DNA of 64,000 nt. It comes from Geodermatophilus pulveris (GTDB taxonomy: Bacteria; Actinomycetota; Actinomycetes; Mycobacteriales; Geodermatophilaceae). The notes beneath the pieces were generated by a model. It did not search any database. It had not been told where the DNA came from and saw only the letters and a list, made by a program, of their open reading frames with translations. Within the stretch, counting starts at the first letter, position 1, and each line of letters begins with the position of its first letter. A program made the position numbers and the translations under genes. Of this stretch, positions 1-8,736 are shown in pieces. The stretch is from NCBI RefSeq assembly GCF_900188375.1, contig NZ_FZOO01000012.1, forward strand, positions 62,001 through 126,000. Direction: 5' to 3'.

Positions 1-411
1 CCCGAGGCGCTGGTCAGCGGGGTGGTCGCCGTCCTGTTCCTGGTCGGCGCGGTGCTGCTCTGGCGCAGCGCGACCGAGGGCCCGGAGGAGGCCGGCGAGG
101 TGGCGGCCGGCCGGGAGGGGACGTCGTTCCTGCGAGCGGCCGCCGTCTCCTTCGGCGTGCTGTTCGCCGCCGAGTGGGGCGACCTGTCGCAGCTGGCCAC
201 GGCCGGGCTGGCCGCTCGCCTGGACGACCCGGTGTCGGTCTTCGCCGGCGCCTGGGCGGCGCTGCTCACCGTCTCCGGGCTGGCCGTGTTCCTGGGCGGG
301 CGGCTCGCCGACCGGCTGCCGGTGGCGCTGATCCGTCGGGTCGCCGCGGTGCTGTTCCTCGGCTTCGCCGTCGTCGCCGCGGTCGAGACGGTGCGCACAC
401 TCGCCGGCTGA
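1..411 (+). CDS. GDT1/UPF0016-family membrane transporter, C-terminal part
   Basis: The gene enters from the left edge; the reading frame is open from base 1 and 136 residues are visible. The second half carries E-W-G-D-L-S-Q, the actinobacterial form of the ExGD signature of the GDT1/TMEM165 family, followed by hydrophobic helices and a G-G-R-L-A-D-R-L turn. Known members export Mn2+ or Ca2+ across the membrane, and the acidic ExGD motif forms the cation site. The full protein should contain two such repeats, so the first lies upstream of the window. Specificity (Mn or Ca) cannot be read from the sequence. Family assignment is good; the substrate is inference. Confidence 0.85.
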   Translation, partial: PEALVSGVVAVLFLVGAVLLWRSATEGPEEAGEVAAGREGTSFLRAAAVSFGVLFAAEWGDLSQLATAGLAARLDDPVSVFAGAWAALLTVSGLAVFLGGRLADRLPVALIRRVAAVLFLGFAVVAAVETVRTLAG

Positions 412-667
412 CGACGCCCCCCGTCGGAGGTGGGTGGTGGCTCCGGGGTTCGACGCGACCCCGGCGGCTGCAGTCCGGCGCCGCGGTCGCCGGCCAGCCG
501 GCCGACCTCGCCGCGCTGGTGGTCGGCACCTTCCACCGCCGCCGGCAGGCGCTGCGGCTGGCCGTGCCGGCCGCGGAGAGCCAGGCCGCCCAGGCGCAGG
601 CCGAAGCCGCGCACGCCGCTGCACGGCTCCGGGAGGCGCCGCCGGGTGACCGCCGGACGGTGGGAGC
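412..667. other. 256-base gap with no convincing gene
   Basis: No start with a ribosome site and no recognisable protein is present. One forward frame stays open and would read an alanine/arginine-rich helix-like stretch (about 480-650) that runs into the next gene, but it lacks a credible start and looks like GC-driven open frame. It may hold the promoter of the ABC exporter operon; I see no clear -10/-35 pair. Confidence 0.4.
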
Positions 668-1657
668 ATGGCCGTGGTGGACGCGGGTGGGGAGGGCGGC
701 GCCGCCGTCGAGGTGAGCGACCTGGTCAAGCGCTACCCCGGCCGGCCGGCCAACGCCGTCGACGGCATCTCCTTCACCGTGCACCGCGGGGAGGTCTTCG
801 GCCTGCTCGGCCCCAACGGGGCGGGCAAGACGACGACGCTCGGCGTCCTCACCACCCGGGTGCTGCCCACGTCGGGCACCGTCACCGTCGCGGGGGTGGA
901 CGTGGCGGCCGACCCGGTGACCGCCCGCAGCCGGCTGTCGGTGGTGCCGCAGCGGTCCAACCTGGACCGCGCGCTCACGGCGCGGCAGAACCTGGTCTTC
1001 CACGCCGCCTACCACGGCGTGGGCCGGGCCGAGCGCAACCGCCGGGCCGACGCGCTGCTGGAGCAGCTGGGCCTGTCCGGGCGGGGTGGGGACAAGGTGG
1101 ACGACTACTCCGGCGGGATGGCGCAGCGGCTGCTGATCGCCCGCGCGCTGATGCACGCCCCGCAGGTGGTGTTCCTCGACGAGCCGAGCACCGGGCTGGA
1201 CCCGCAGGCCCGGCTGTTCGTGTGGGACCGCGTCCGGGAGCTGCGCGCCGGCGGGGTCACCGTGGTGCTCACCACGCACGACATGGACGAGGCGGCGACG
1301 CTGTCCGACCGGGTCGGCATCATGGACTCCGGCCGGCTGCTGGCCCTGGACACCCCCGCCGCGCTCACCCGCGCCCTGCCGGGCAGCGCCACGCTGGACA
1401 TCGACGTCGAGCGGGCCGACGGCGACACCGACGAGGCGGTGCTGGCCGCGCTCGCCCCGCTGGCCGAGCGGGTCGAGCAGGTCACCGACGCCGCCGGGCT
1501 GCGCGCCCGCCTCTACCTGTCCGGGGACGCCGCGGCGCTGGTCGGCCCGGTGTCGGAGGCCCTCGGCGCCCGGCGCGCGCGGCTGACCGGGGTGCGGATC
1601 GGCGAGCCCAGCCTGGAGGACGTCTTCCTCAGCCTGACCGGACGGGAGCTGCGATGA
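668..1657 (+). CDS. ABC exporter ATP-binding protein (DrrA-like)
   Basis: 329-residue ATPase. Walker A G-P-N-G-A-G-K-T is at residues 48-55, the ABC signature Y-S-G-G-M-A-Q-R-L follows at about 150, and Walker B V-V-F-L-D-E-P with a T-T-H switch histidine comes next. The C-terminal 100 residues form the accessory domain usual in the DrrA/CcmA-like multidrug or daunorubicin-resistance family. It powers the membrane protein encoded directly downstream, with which its stop overlaps (ATGA), so the two are translationally coupled. It probably exports a drug, lipid or polyketide-like compound at the cytoplasmic membrane; the substrate is unknown. All motifs look intact. Confidence 0.92.
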   Translation: MAVVDAGGEGGAAVEVSDLVKRYPGRPANAVDGISFTVHRGEVFGLLGPNGAGKTTTLGVLTTRVLPTSGTVTVAGVDVAADPVTARSRLSVVPQRSNLDRALTARQNLVFHAAYHGVGRAERNRRADALLEQLGLSGRGGDKVDDYSGGMAQRLLIARALMHAPQVVFLDEPSTGLDPQARLFVWDRVRELRAGGVTVVLTTHDMDEAATLSDRVGIMDSGRLLALDTPAALTRALPGSATLDIDVERADGDTDEAVLAALAPLAERVEQVTDAAGLRARLYLSGDAAALVGPVSEALGARRARLTGVRIGEPSLEDVFLSLTGRELR

Positions 1658-2487
1658 GCACGGACACGGCCGCACCGGCCCTGACCGCCGGGGCCGGCGC
1701 GCCCGCGCCGCGCCCACCGGCCGTCGGCCGGGCGTTCCGCGCGCTGCTGTGGCGCGACGTGTTCGTCACCGGCCGCGAGCTGGTGCCGTTCCTGCTGCAG
1801 GTCGTGCTCCAGCCGGTCTTCCTGCTGTTCGTCTTCGGCAAGGTGCTCGTCGAGCTCGGCTTCGCCACCGCCCAGTACTCCCTCGTGCTGCTGCCCGGCG
1901 TCATCGCGCTGACCGCGTTCCTGACCGCGCTGCAGAACACCGCGTTCCCGCTGGTCATCGACTTCTCGTTCACCAAGGAGATCGAGGACCGGCTGCTCGC
2001 GCCGCTGCCCACCTGGCTGGTCGCGGTGGAGAAGGTGGTGTTCTCGCTGCTGCGGGCGCTCGTCGCCGCGGCGGTGATGTTCCCGATCAGCTGGTGGGTG
2101 CTCGGCGCGCTGCCGGTGCAGCGGGCCGACCTGCCGGTCATCGGCGCCTTCCTCGTCCTGGGGTCGCTGGTCGGCGCGGTCATGGGCATGACCCTCGGGA
2201 CGTCGGTCAGGCCCAACCGGATCAACGTCGTGTTCGCCGTCGTCCTCACGCCGCTGCTGTTCACCGGCTCCACACAGTTCCCGTGGCAGTCGCTGGACTC
2301 GCTGCGCTGGTTCCAGGTGGTGTGCGCGCTCAACCCCCTCACGTACGTGAGCGAGGCGCTGCGGGGGCAGATGGCCCCGGAGGTGCCGCACCTGCCGCTG
2401 TGGCTGTGCGCGCTGGCCCTGACCGGCTTCCTGCTCGTCTTCGGCACGACCAGCCTGGTCGGCTTCCGCCGCCGCGCGCTGGACTGA
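1654..2487 (+). CDS. ABC-2 type exporter permease (DrrB-like)
   Basis: 277 residues. An Ala/Pro-rich cytoplasmic N-terminus (about 35 residues) is followed by six predicted membrane helices typical of ABC-2 permeases. The loop with F-T-K-E-I-E-D-R-L-L-A-P-L-P and the later N-P-L-T-Y-V-S-E-A-L-R match the conserved ABC2_membrane signature. The ATG overlaps the ATPase stop by 4 bases, so this is the partner subunit of the exporter. No dedicated regulator lies next to the pair. Substrate unknown. Confidence 0.9.
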   Translation: MSTDTAAPALTAGAGAPAPRPPAVGRAFRALLWRDVFVTGRELVPFLLQVVLQPVFLLFVFGKVLVELGFATAQYSLVLLPGVIALTAFLTALQNTAFPLVIDFSFTKEIEDRLLAPLPTWLVAVEKVVFSLLRALVAAAVMFPISWWVLGALPVQRADLPVIGAFLVLGSLVGAVMGMTLGTSVRPNRINVVFAVVLTPLLFTGSTQFPWQSLDSLRWFQVVCALNPLTYVSEALRGQMAPEVPHLPLWLCALALTGFLLVFGTTSLVGFRRRALD

Positions 2488-2599
2488 GGGCCCGCCCGGG
2501 ACACCACCCGGTCGGACTCAGCCGGCACCACGTTGCGGTGGAGCGCGCCCCCGCCGCCAGCAGACCGGTCACCTCCACCCCCGGCCACCGCGTGAGGAT

Positions 2600-2630
2600 G
2601 AGGGGAGGCACAGGGGCACCTGCCCCCCTC
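2600..2630 (+). terminator. Weak hairpin downstream of the ABC exporter operon
   Basis: GAGGGG-A-GGCA (2600-2610) can pair with TGCCCCCCTC (2621-2630) around a 10-base loop, leaving one bulged A. It lies 113 bases past the permease stop and has no U-tract. A possible intrinsic terminator, weakly supported. Confidence 0.3.
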
Positions 2631-2743
2631 TCAGAGGTCGCCGCTGCGCGCTCCCCCGCGGTGGGCGCACGTCGTGCTCCGCCGGACCCGTTCCCGCGGA
2701 GACGCCGGCGGCCCGCGGGCGGCGAGGCGTCCGGCGTCCGGTG

Positions 2744-4501
2744 TCATGGTCCGGTGCCGACAGCCGTTCCGGCAGCCCCGGCCTCGGTGGCGAGGCGGCG
2801 GAGGAACGCGCGGTGACCCATCAGGACACCGACGGCGTGGCGCAGGTCCATCCGTTCGCCGTTGACGGGCATGGCGTCGGGGAGGACCGGCTCGCCGGCC
2901 GGGAACAGGGTCCGGCTCAGGACGGCGCCGGCCCGCTCGACGTCGGCCCGTTCCCGGACGGACGTGTGCCCGGGGGCTCGGCGCAGGCGGCGTGCCGCGC
3001 CAGGGGCGGGCCGGCCGGCCGGCCGCGCGCCGGGTCGTCGCCCCCGCCGGCGGGAGGGCACCCGCCCGCGGTGACGGTGCGCGGTCTGCTCCGTCGTGGT
3101 GGTCACGTCGGCCGGTGGCGCGGGGCGCCGGCCGACCGCGGTGTCGATCGGGTGGACGCCGGTCCAGGGGTCGGCGGTGGCCGGGCGCGACGTGGCGGAC
3201 TCGGTGCCGAGCGGGGCGTCGACGCGATCGGTGCCGGCGTGGAAGGCGGCGTCGGCGGCGCCCCACACGTGCCGGCCGTCGGGGGTGGTGACCACCAGGC
3301 GCCCGTCGACCCGGGCGATGACCAGGTCCAGGTCGTGGGCCAGGCCGTGGTCGACGTCGCGGAGCAGGACGAGGTTGGCCAGGTCGGTGGCCCCGCCGAA
3401 CAGCCAGTGCCGCAGGTGGTGGGCGTGCAGCCGTTCGGGCCGGGTCTCCGGGCAGCCGGGCCGGGCGCAGCCGCCGTCGCGGGCCATCAGCGCCCGGCGC
3501 TGGGCCGCGCTGGCGCGGCGCCGGCGGCGGCCGAGGGCGAGGGGTTCGCGGCCGGCGTGCAGCAGGGTGACGGCGGTGGCGTCGCAGGCGATCCGGCGCG
3601 CCTGCGCCGGCGTGAGCGCCGGGCCGCCGGCCAGGTGGGCGACACCGGCGGCGGTGTCGTCGGCCAGCACCGCGGCGTCGACGTGCAGCACCACCTCGCG
3701 GCGGGGCGGGTCGCCGGGGCGGCGGTCGGTGGCCACGGCGGCGCGGGCGAGGGTGACCACGGCGTGCAGCCGGCGGGTGGTGCGCCGCTGGGCGGCCAGC
3801 CCGGGCAGCGCGTCGTCCTCGGCGCAGCGGCGGTCGAGCTCCTGCCGTTCCCGCCGATCGACGCCCGGAGCCGGACCTGCCTCGCGGGCGCGGGCGCACT
3901 GTGCTCGCTCGCGGCGGGCCTCGCGCTCGGCCACGGACTCCACCGCGGCCAGCCAGTCCGCGCCGGGCTCGGGGCGCATCCGCAGCCGGACGTTGAGCAT
4001 GCCGTCGTCGTCCCACCAGGACTCGAAGCACTCCTCGGGCTCCGGTCGGGGCAGGCCACCGTCGGTGTCCGCGGCATCGTCGCGGTCGGTGCGCCGCCAG
4101 GTGCGGGTGAACCGTTCCAGCTGGGCGGCCGTGGTCTCCACGGCCAGGTCCAGCAGGGACTCCTCGGTGTCCGGTTCGGCGATGCGGGTCAGCGCCCGGA
4201 CCTTGGAGTAGGACAGCCGTCCGCCGGCGAAGGCGGCCTCGGTGCGCGGCAGGACACGCAGCGCGCGGGCCACGCGCACGTGCTCGCGGGCCGCGCCGGG
4301 CGCCAGGCCGCACTGCCAGGACAGCCAGTTCGCGCAGGAGCGGATGCCGACGGCGTGCCAGCCGCCGCGGTCGTCGAACTCCGCGACCAGCCGCAACCAG
4401 GCGGCGGTGGCCGCGGCCAGCCGGACGGCACCGGCGGTGATCGCTCGGGCCAGGTCGGGCAGCGGGCTGCCGGACGGGTGGGTGGTGCCGACGTCGGGCA
4501 C
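2744..4501 (-). CDS. DUF222 / HNH endonuclease-like protein (13E12 family)
   Basis: 585 residues from a GTG. Residues about 10-330 match the DUF222 region (S-C-A-N-W-L-S-W near the start, then G-R-L-S-Y-S-K-V-R-A-L), and residues about 370-430 form an HNH module: G-G-C-A-R-P-G-C, H-A-H-H-L-R-H-W, then N-L-V-L-L-R-D-V-D-H. The usual second metal cysteine after L-L is arginine here, so nuclease activity is uncertain. The tail of about 150 residues is rich in Arg, Pro and Thr and looks disordered. Members are multi-copy in mycobacteria and Geodermatophilaceae, sometimes called 13E12 repeats. No biological role is established for most of them. Confidence 0.85.
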   Translation of the reverse strand: MPDVGTTHPSGSPLPDLARAITAGAVRLAAATAAWLRLVAEFDDRGGWHAVGIRSCANWLSWQCGLAPGAAREHVRVARALRVLPRTEAAFAGGRLSYSKVRALTRIAEPDTEESLLDLAVETTAAQLERFTRTWRRTDRDDAADTDGGLPRPEPEECFESWWDDDGMLNVRLRMRPEPGADWLAAVESVAEREARRERAQCARAREAGPAPGVDRRERQELDRRCAEDDALPGLAAQRRTTRRLHAVVTLARAAVATDRRPGDPPRREVVLHVDAAVLADDTAAGVAHLAGGPALTPAQARRIACDATAVTLLHAGREPLALGRRRRRASAAQRRALMARDGGCARPGCPETRPERLHAHHLRHWLFGGATDLANLVLLRDVDHGLAHDLDLVIARVDGRLVVTTPDGRHVWGAADAAFHAGTDRVDAPLGTESATSRPATADPWTGVHPIDTAVGRRPAPPADVTTTTEQTAHRHRGRVPSRRRGRRPGARPAGRPAPGAARRLRRAPGHTSVRERADVERAGAVLSRTLFPAGEPVLPDAMPVNGERMDLRHAVGVLMGHRAFLRRLATEAGAAGTAVGTGP

Positions 4502-4619
4502 GGCGCCTCCTTCGCTCAGGTGTTCGGAGGCTACGACCGGGCACCGACGGAACGTGCAGGTCAGGCCGGCCTCCCGCGTTCCCGCAGAAACGCGTCAGGC
4601 CCACGGTCACCCGGCTCCC

Positions 4620-5081
4620 TCAGCGGTTCGCGGCGTCCCCCAGCCAGCGGCGGAGCTCCGCGGCCCGCTCCTCCAGGTGCCGCTGCGGCCGGGACTGCGG
4701 CGTCTGGGTGGCGATCAGGGGCAGGGTCGACCCGTCGGCGAGCAGCAGTTCCAGCCTCCACGCCGACCCGAGGCCGCCCTGGCGGGCCGCGGTCACCCGG
4801 GCGACGTCGGTGCGGTGCAGCCGGCGCGTCGACAGCCGGTTGCGCACCTCCAGCGAGCCGTCGGCGTGCGCACGGACTCGGGTCAGCACCGTGACGGCGT
4901 GGAAGGCGAGGGCGCCCACGTAGAGGAGCAGCAACACAGTGGCGAACCGTGCCGAGAAGCCGTCGAGGACCATCGGCACGACGACGACGGCCGGCAGCGC
5001 GCTGATCAGGGACAGGACGACGGCCGGGCGCGGCGGGCGCAGCTCGAGGACGACGTCCGGGGAGGTCACGGCGGTGATCAT
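4620..5081 (-). CDS. PH-domain membrane protein
   Basis: 153 residues. I place the start at the ATG at 5081, because sequence further upstream in this frame does not look like protein. After a short cytoplasmic lead come two hydrophobic segments (residues about 20-60), then a C-terminal beta-rich domain with R-A-H-A-D-G-S-L-E-V-R-N-R and L-L-L-A-D-G-S-T. This layout matches the small actinobacterial PH-domain proteins (low-molecular-weight antigen 6 type). Function unknown. It lies between the HNH gene and a divergent YdeI-like gene and shares an operon with neither. Confidence 0.75.
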   Translation of the reverse strand: MITAVTSPDVVLELRPPRPAVVLSLISALPAVVVVPMVLDGFSARFATVLLLLYVGALAFHAVTVLTRVRAHADGSLEVRNRLSTRRLHRTDVARVTAARQGGLGSAWRLELLLADGSTLPLIATQTPQSRPQRHLEERAAELRRWLGDAANR

Positions 5082-5148
5082 GGGCAGGTGGCGAGCGCGG
5101 TCGCCAGCTGCCGCCACGATCCGGTGACGGCGTCCTACGCTGCCGCCC

Positions 5149-5595
5149 GTGGAGTTCCGGACCGAGGTGGTGCTCGGCGGGAAGACGGCCACCGGGCTGC
5201 AGGTGCCCGACGAGGTCGTCGCCGCGCTGGGTGCCGGGAGGCGGCCGCCGGTCACGGTGACCGTGGGCGGGCACACCTACCGGACGACGGTCGCGCCGAT
5301 GGGCGGGGCGTCGTGGATCCCGCTGGCCGCCGAGCACCGGCAGGCCGCCGGCGTGCGGGCCGGCGAGGAGGTCGCGGTGCGGGTCGAGCTGGACACCGCA
5401 CCACGCGACACCCCGCTGCCCGACGACCTGGCCGCGGCCCTCGACGAGGGCGCCCGGTCCTTCTTCCACCGGCTGGCGCCCTCCCACCGCAAGGAGTGGG
5501 TGCGCTGGGTGGAGGAGGCCCGGAGGCCCGAGACCCGTGCCGCCCGCATCGCGCGGGCGGCGGAGGCGCTGGCCGCGGGCCGCCGGACCCGCTGA
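5149..5595 (+). CDS. DUF1905 + YdeI/OmdA-family protein
   Basis: 148 residues from GTG. The first 95 residues form a DUF1905 beta domain (F-R-T-E-V near the start and a central G-A-S-W-I-P-L), and the last 50 carry the OmdA/YdeI signature L-A-P-S-H-R-K-E-W-V-R-W-V-E-E-A followed by E-T-R-A-A-R-I. Some homologues are linked to bacteriocin protection, but the molecular function is not settled. The divergent space to the PH-domain gene is 67 bases and should hold both promoters. Confidence 0.85.
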   Translation: MEFRTEVVLGGKTATGLQVPDEVVAALGAGRRPPVTVTVGGHTYRTTVAPMGGASWIPLAAEHRQAAGVRAGEEVAVRVELDTAPRDTPLPDDLAAALDEGARSFFHRLAPSHRKEWVRWVEEARRPETRAARIARAAEALAAGRRTR

Positions 5596-5605
5596 GCCGC
5601 CCGGC

Positions 5606-6337
5606 TCAGGTGCGGGCCAGCTCCAGGGCGGTCGCGGTCACCCCCCGCAGGTGACCGACCAGCCAGGGCGCCCCGTGCCGCGCGGCCCACAGCGCCTCGC
5701 GGACCACCGACGGGCCGCCCGCGGGCAGCGGCGGCACCGGCGGCAGCTCCAGGCCGAGGCCGGCCCGCTGCAGCACCTCCGCGGCGGTGCGGGCGATCCG
5801 GCCGTGCAGCTCGGCGGCGGGGTGCAGCCGGTCGACGTCCCACGAGCGGCGCTCCTGCACCCCGGGCACGGCCGCCAGGTCCAGGACGTGCACCCCGGGC
5901 AGGACGGCGAGCCGGTCGACCGCGCCGTTGACCTCCGCCACCCGCCGCAGCACCGCGCCGCGGACGGGGGCCGGCAGCGGCAGCAGCCGGCAGGGGTCGT
6001 GCAGGCGGCCGAGCAGCACCGTGGCGCCCACGCCGCGCAGCGCCTGCACGACCACGGCGAGGTCGCGGGCGAAGGACCGGCCGCAGAAGCCGCCCCGCGC
6101 GATGTCGTTGAGCCCCACCAGCAGCGTCGCCAGGTGCGGCGCGGCCGCCACCGCGGGGGCCAGCTGGCCGGCGCGCAGCTCCCGCAACCGGGCGCCGGCC
6201 ACCGCCAGGCAGGTCAGCTCGGCGTCCGGGACGCCGCGAGCGAGCAGCGACGGCCAGGTGCGGTCGGCCGGCACCCGGACGCCGACGCCCTCCCCGCAGC
6301 TGGTGCTGTCGCCCAGGGACACCACCCGTACCGTCAC
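5606..6337 (-). CDS. SGNH/GDSL-family esterase
   Basis: 243 residues starting with GTG, which overlaps the stop of the upstream glycosyltransferase by 4 bases (GTGA). The N-terminal block has V-V-S-L-G-D-S-T with the nucleophile Ser of SGNH hydrolases, then L-N-D-I (block III Asn) and a late D-R-L-H-P (block V Asp-x-x-His), so the catalytic set is complete. No signal peptide is visible, so it should act in the cytoplasm. Its place as the third gene behind two GT4 enzymes suggests acyl-group editing of a glycolipid or sugar product; that link is inference. Confidence 0.85.
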   Translation of the reverse strand: MTVRVVSLGDSTSCGEGVGVRVPADRTWPSLLARGVPDAELTCLAVAGARLRELRAGQLAPAVAAAPHLATLLVGLNDIARGGFCGRSFARDLAVVVQALRGVGATVLLGRLHDPCRLLPLPAPVRGAVLRRVAEVNGAVDRLAVLPGVHVLDLAAVPGVQERRSWDVDRLHPAAELHGRIARTAAEVLQRAGLGLELPPVPPLPAGGPSVVREALWAARHGAPWLVGHLRGVTATALELART

Positions 6338-7455
6338 GCGGCCAGCTCCCGGCCGGCGGCCCCGTGCAGCGCGAGGAAGCCGCGCACGGTGCGCTCCCAC
6401 GGGAACTGCTCGGCCCGCCGCCGGGCGCGGTCCCGCCGGACGGCCTCGCCCTCGGCGAGCAGCGCCTGGACCCCGTCGGCCATCCCCACCGCGGTCCCGG
6501 CGGCGGCGACCCCGGCCGGCCCGGCCACCGAGGGCAGCGCGGAGTCGCGGTGCACCACGACCGGCGTGCCGCACGACAGCGCCTCCAGCGCGGCCAGGCC
6601 GAAGGTCTCCACCGGCCCGGGGGCCAGCACGACGTCGGCCGCGCCGAGCAGCCCGGCCAGCCCCGGACGGTGCCGGACGTGCCCGAGGAACCGCACCGGC
6701 AGGCCGGCCGAGCGGCGCTGGAGCGCGGCCCGCGCCGGACCGTCGCCGGCCACCACGAGCCGGGCGGGCACCCCGCGCCGGCACAGCTCGGCCAGCGCGG
6801 CCACGGCCAGGTCGGGGCGCTTCTCCCGCGACAGCCGGGTGGCCGTGGCCAGCAGGACCTCCCCGTCGGTGGCGTACCGGGACCGCGCGGACCGGTCGGG
6901 CACGAAGGACCCGGCGTCCACCCCGAGCGGCACCGTGGACACCCCGACCCCGAGGCGGGTGAACTCCTCTGCCGCCCACCCCGTCGTGCAGACGACCGTG
7001 CCGAAGCCGGCGGCCAGCGCGGCGTTGGACCGGTCGGCCAGCGCGTCGCCCCAGCCGTGCACGGCCGGCCGCGACGGCAGCCACTGCCGCAGCCAGCGGT
7101 CCAGCCGCTCGTGGCTGACCACCAGCGCCGGCACGCCGGCCCGCCGCGCCCAGGTGCCCAGGCCGCGCAGCGTCGTCCGGTCGTGCACCTCGAGGCGGTC
7201 CGGGGCGAGGTCCTCCAGCGCCCGGACGACGCGCCGCGGCGAGGCGTGCACCCGGTAGCCGGTTCCCGGGACGGCGGGGGCGGGCAGCTCGACCCGCCGT
7301 CCCCCGGCCGTCTCCACCACGGCCGCCCGCTCCCCCGGGACGACCTGCACCACGTCGTGGCCGGCCGCCGCGTACCCGGCGGCGAGGTGGCCGAGCGCGG
7401 TGCGCAGGCCGCCGGAGGTCGGGGTGACGAAGTTCGCCACCTGCACGATGCGCAT
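6334..7455 (-). CDS. Glycosyltransferase family 4 protein
   Basis: 373 residues. The fold is GT-B: an N-terminal Rossmann half starting M-R-I-V-Q-V-A-N with the glycine loop T-S-G-G-L-R-T, and a C-terminal nucleotide-sugar half with S-R-E-K-R-P-D, V-V-A-G-D-G-P and the acceptor motif E-T-F-G-L-A-A-L-E-A-L-S-C-G-T-P. The start at 7455 overlaps the stop of the upstream gene by one base, and its own stop overlaps the SGNH gene, so this is a three-gene operon read right to left. Donor and acceptor are unknown; a mannosylated envelope lipid is plausible given its neighbour. Confidence 0.88.
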   Translation of the reverse strand: MRIVQVANFVTPTSGGLRTALGHLAAGYAAAGHDVVQVVPGERAAVVETAGGRRVELPAPAVPGTGYRVHASPRRVVRALEDLAPDRLEVHDRTTLRGLGTWARRAGVPALVVSHERLDRWLRQWLPSRPAVHGWGDALADRSNAALAAGFGTVVCTTGWAAEEFTRLGVGVSTVPLGVDAGSFVPDRSARSRYATDGEVLLATATRLSREKRPDLAVAALAELCRRGVPARLVVAGDGPARAALQRRSAGLPVRFLGHVRHRPGLAGLLGAADVVLAPGPVETFGLAALEALSCGTPVVVHRDSALPSVAGPAGVAAAGTAVGMADGVQALLAEGEAVRRDRARRRAEQFPWERTVRGFLALHGAAGRELAA

Positions 7456-8582
7456 CAGGCCGCCCGCACCGCGGCGGAGCCGGGCCCGCGCAGCGCGTCG
7501 GCGTAGTGGCCGAGCAGCTCCTCGCCGACGGCCTCCCAGGTGCGGCCGCGCACCGCCCACCGCGCCGCCCGGGACATGCGGTGCCGCCGGTCGGGGTCGG
7601 CGGTCAGCTGCTCGACCCGGCGGCGCAGGTCAGCAGCTGACCCGGGCTCGAACAGCAGGCCGGTGTGCCCGTCGGCGACCACGTCGAGCAGCCCGCCGGC
7701 GGCCGGGGCCACGACCGGCACCGCGCTGGCCAGGGCCTCCTGCGCGGCCTGGCAGTAGGTCTCCGACGAGCCGGTGTGCACGAAGACGTCGAGGGAGGCC
7801 ACCGTGCGGCTGAGCTCCGTCCCGCCGAGGAACCCGGGGAAGGCGGCGTCGGGCAGCAGCTGCTCCAGGGCCGGCCGCTGCGGGCCGTCCCCCACCACGA
7901 CGAGCCGGACGTCGGGCAGTCCCTGCAGGGCGGCCAGCAGGTGGACCTCCTTCTCGCGGGCCAGCCGGCCGACGTAGCCCACGAGCAGCTCGCCCCGGGG
8001 GGCCAGCCGGCGGCGCAGCTGCGGGTCGCGGTGCGCCGGGGAGAACGCCCTCGTGTCGACCCCGCGGGCCCACCGCCGCACCCGGGGCACCCCGCGCGCC
8101 TGCAGCTCCTCGACCGTGGCGCGGCTGGGCGCCAGCGTGCAGGCCGCGGAGCCGTAGACGCGGCGCAGCCGGGCCCACACCGCCCGGTCCACCCCGGTGG
8201 TGACGCCGTAGGAGGCGGAGAAGCGGACCAGGTCGGTCTGGTGCACGGCGACCACCGGCACGCCCAGCCGGCGGGCGGTCCGCGCCGCCTGGGCGCCCAG
8301 CCAGGCGGGGCTGGCGAGGTGGACGACGTCGGGCCGGAAGTCGCGCAGCGTCGCCGTCATCCCCTGCCAGGGCCGGCCCACCCGGAAGCCGGCGTAGCCG
8401 GGCAGCCGGACCGACGGGGTCCGCGCCACGCGGGCCCCGGCGTACTCGGTCGGCCCCTGCCCCGGCGCGACGACCAGGACCTCGCTGCCGCGCCCCTGCA
8501 GGTGCTCGCAGACGCGCAGCACGCTGTTGGTGACGCCGTTGACCTGCGGGAGGAAGGACTCGGTGACCACGACGACGCGCAT
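7455..8582 (-). CDS. GT4 mannosyltransferase, MgtA-like
   Basis: 375 residues; first gene of the glycosyltransferase/SGNH operon. N-terminus V-V-V-V-T-E-S-F-L-P-Q-V-N-G-V-T-N-S is the hallmark of the GDP-mannose-dependent MgtA/PimB-like group. The C-half has G-Y-V-G-R-L-A-R-E-K-E, V-V-V-G-D-G-P and S-S-E-T-Y-C-Q-A-A-Q-E-A-L-A-S, covering the E-x7-E donor site. In corynebacteria and mycobacteria MgtA adds mannose to a glucuronosyl diacylglycerol. Family resemblance is good, but the exact acceptor here is inference. Confidence 0.85.
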   Translation of the reverse strand: MRVVVVTESFLPQVNGVTNSVLRVCEHLQGRGSEVLVVAPGQGPTEYAGARVARTPSVRLPGYAGFRVGRPWQGMTATLRDFRPDVVHLASPAWLGAQAARTARRLGVPVVAVHQTDLVRFSASYGVTTGVDRAVWARLRRVYGSAACTLAPSRATVEELQARGVPRVRRWARGVDTRAFSPAHRDPQLRRRLAPRGELLVGYVGRLAREKEVHLLAALQGLPDVRLVVVGDGPQRPALEQLLPDAAFPGFLGGTELSRTVASLDVFVHTGSSETYCQAAQEALASAVPVVAPAAGGLLDVVADGHTGLLFEPGSAADLRRRVEQLTADPDRRHRMSRAARWAVRGRTWEAVGEELLGHYADALRGPGSAAVRAA

Positions 8583-8736
8583 GCCGACCAGCGTCGGCCG
8601 AGGTCCCCACCGGCAGGGCGACGGCGCGACCGTGATCAGGTGAACGGCGCGCGAAGCCTCACCCGCCGCCTGGTCCCGGCCCCGTCCCGAGGCTCACCGC
8701 GAGCGTGCGAGCGGTGAGGAGGACGGGGTCCTTCCG

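Noticed and set aside
434-649. A 71-residue forward frame in the first gap
   Set aside because: Arg/Pro/Gly-rich, no ribosome site, no family resemblance.
266-1717. A 483-codon minus-strand frame across the ABC ATPase
   Set aside because: Antisense to a clear ATPase; composition is Gly/Arg/Pro nonsense.
5082-5276. N-terminal extension of the PH-domain protein
   Set aside because: The upstream part of that frame reads Ser/Thr/Arg-rich sequence antisense to the YdeI-like gene; the ATG at 5081 gives a normal protein.
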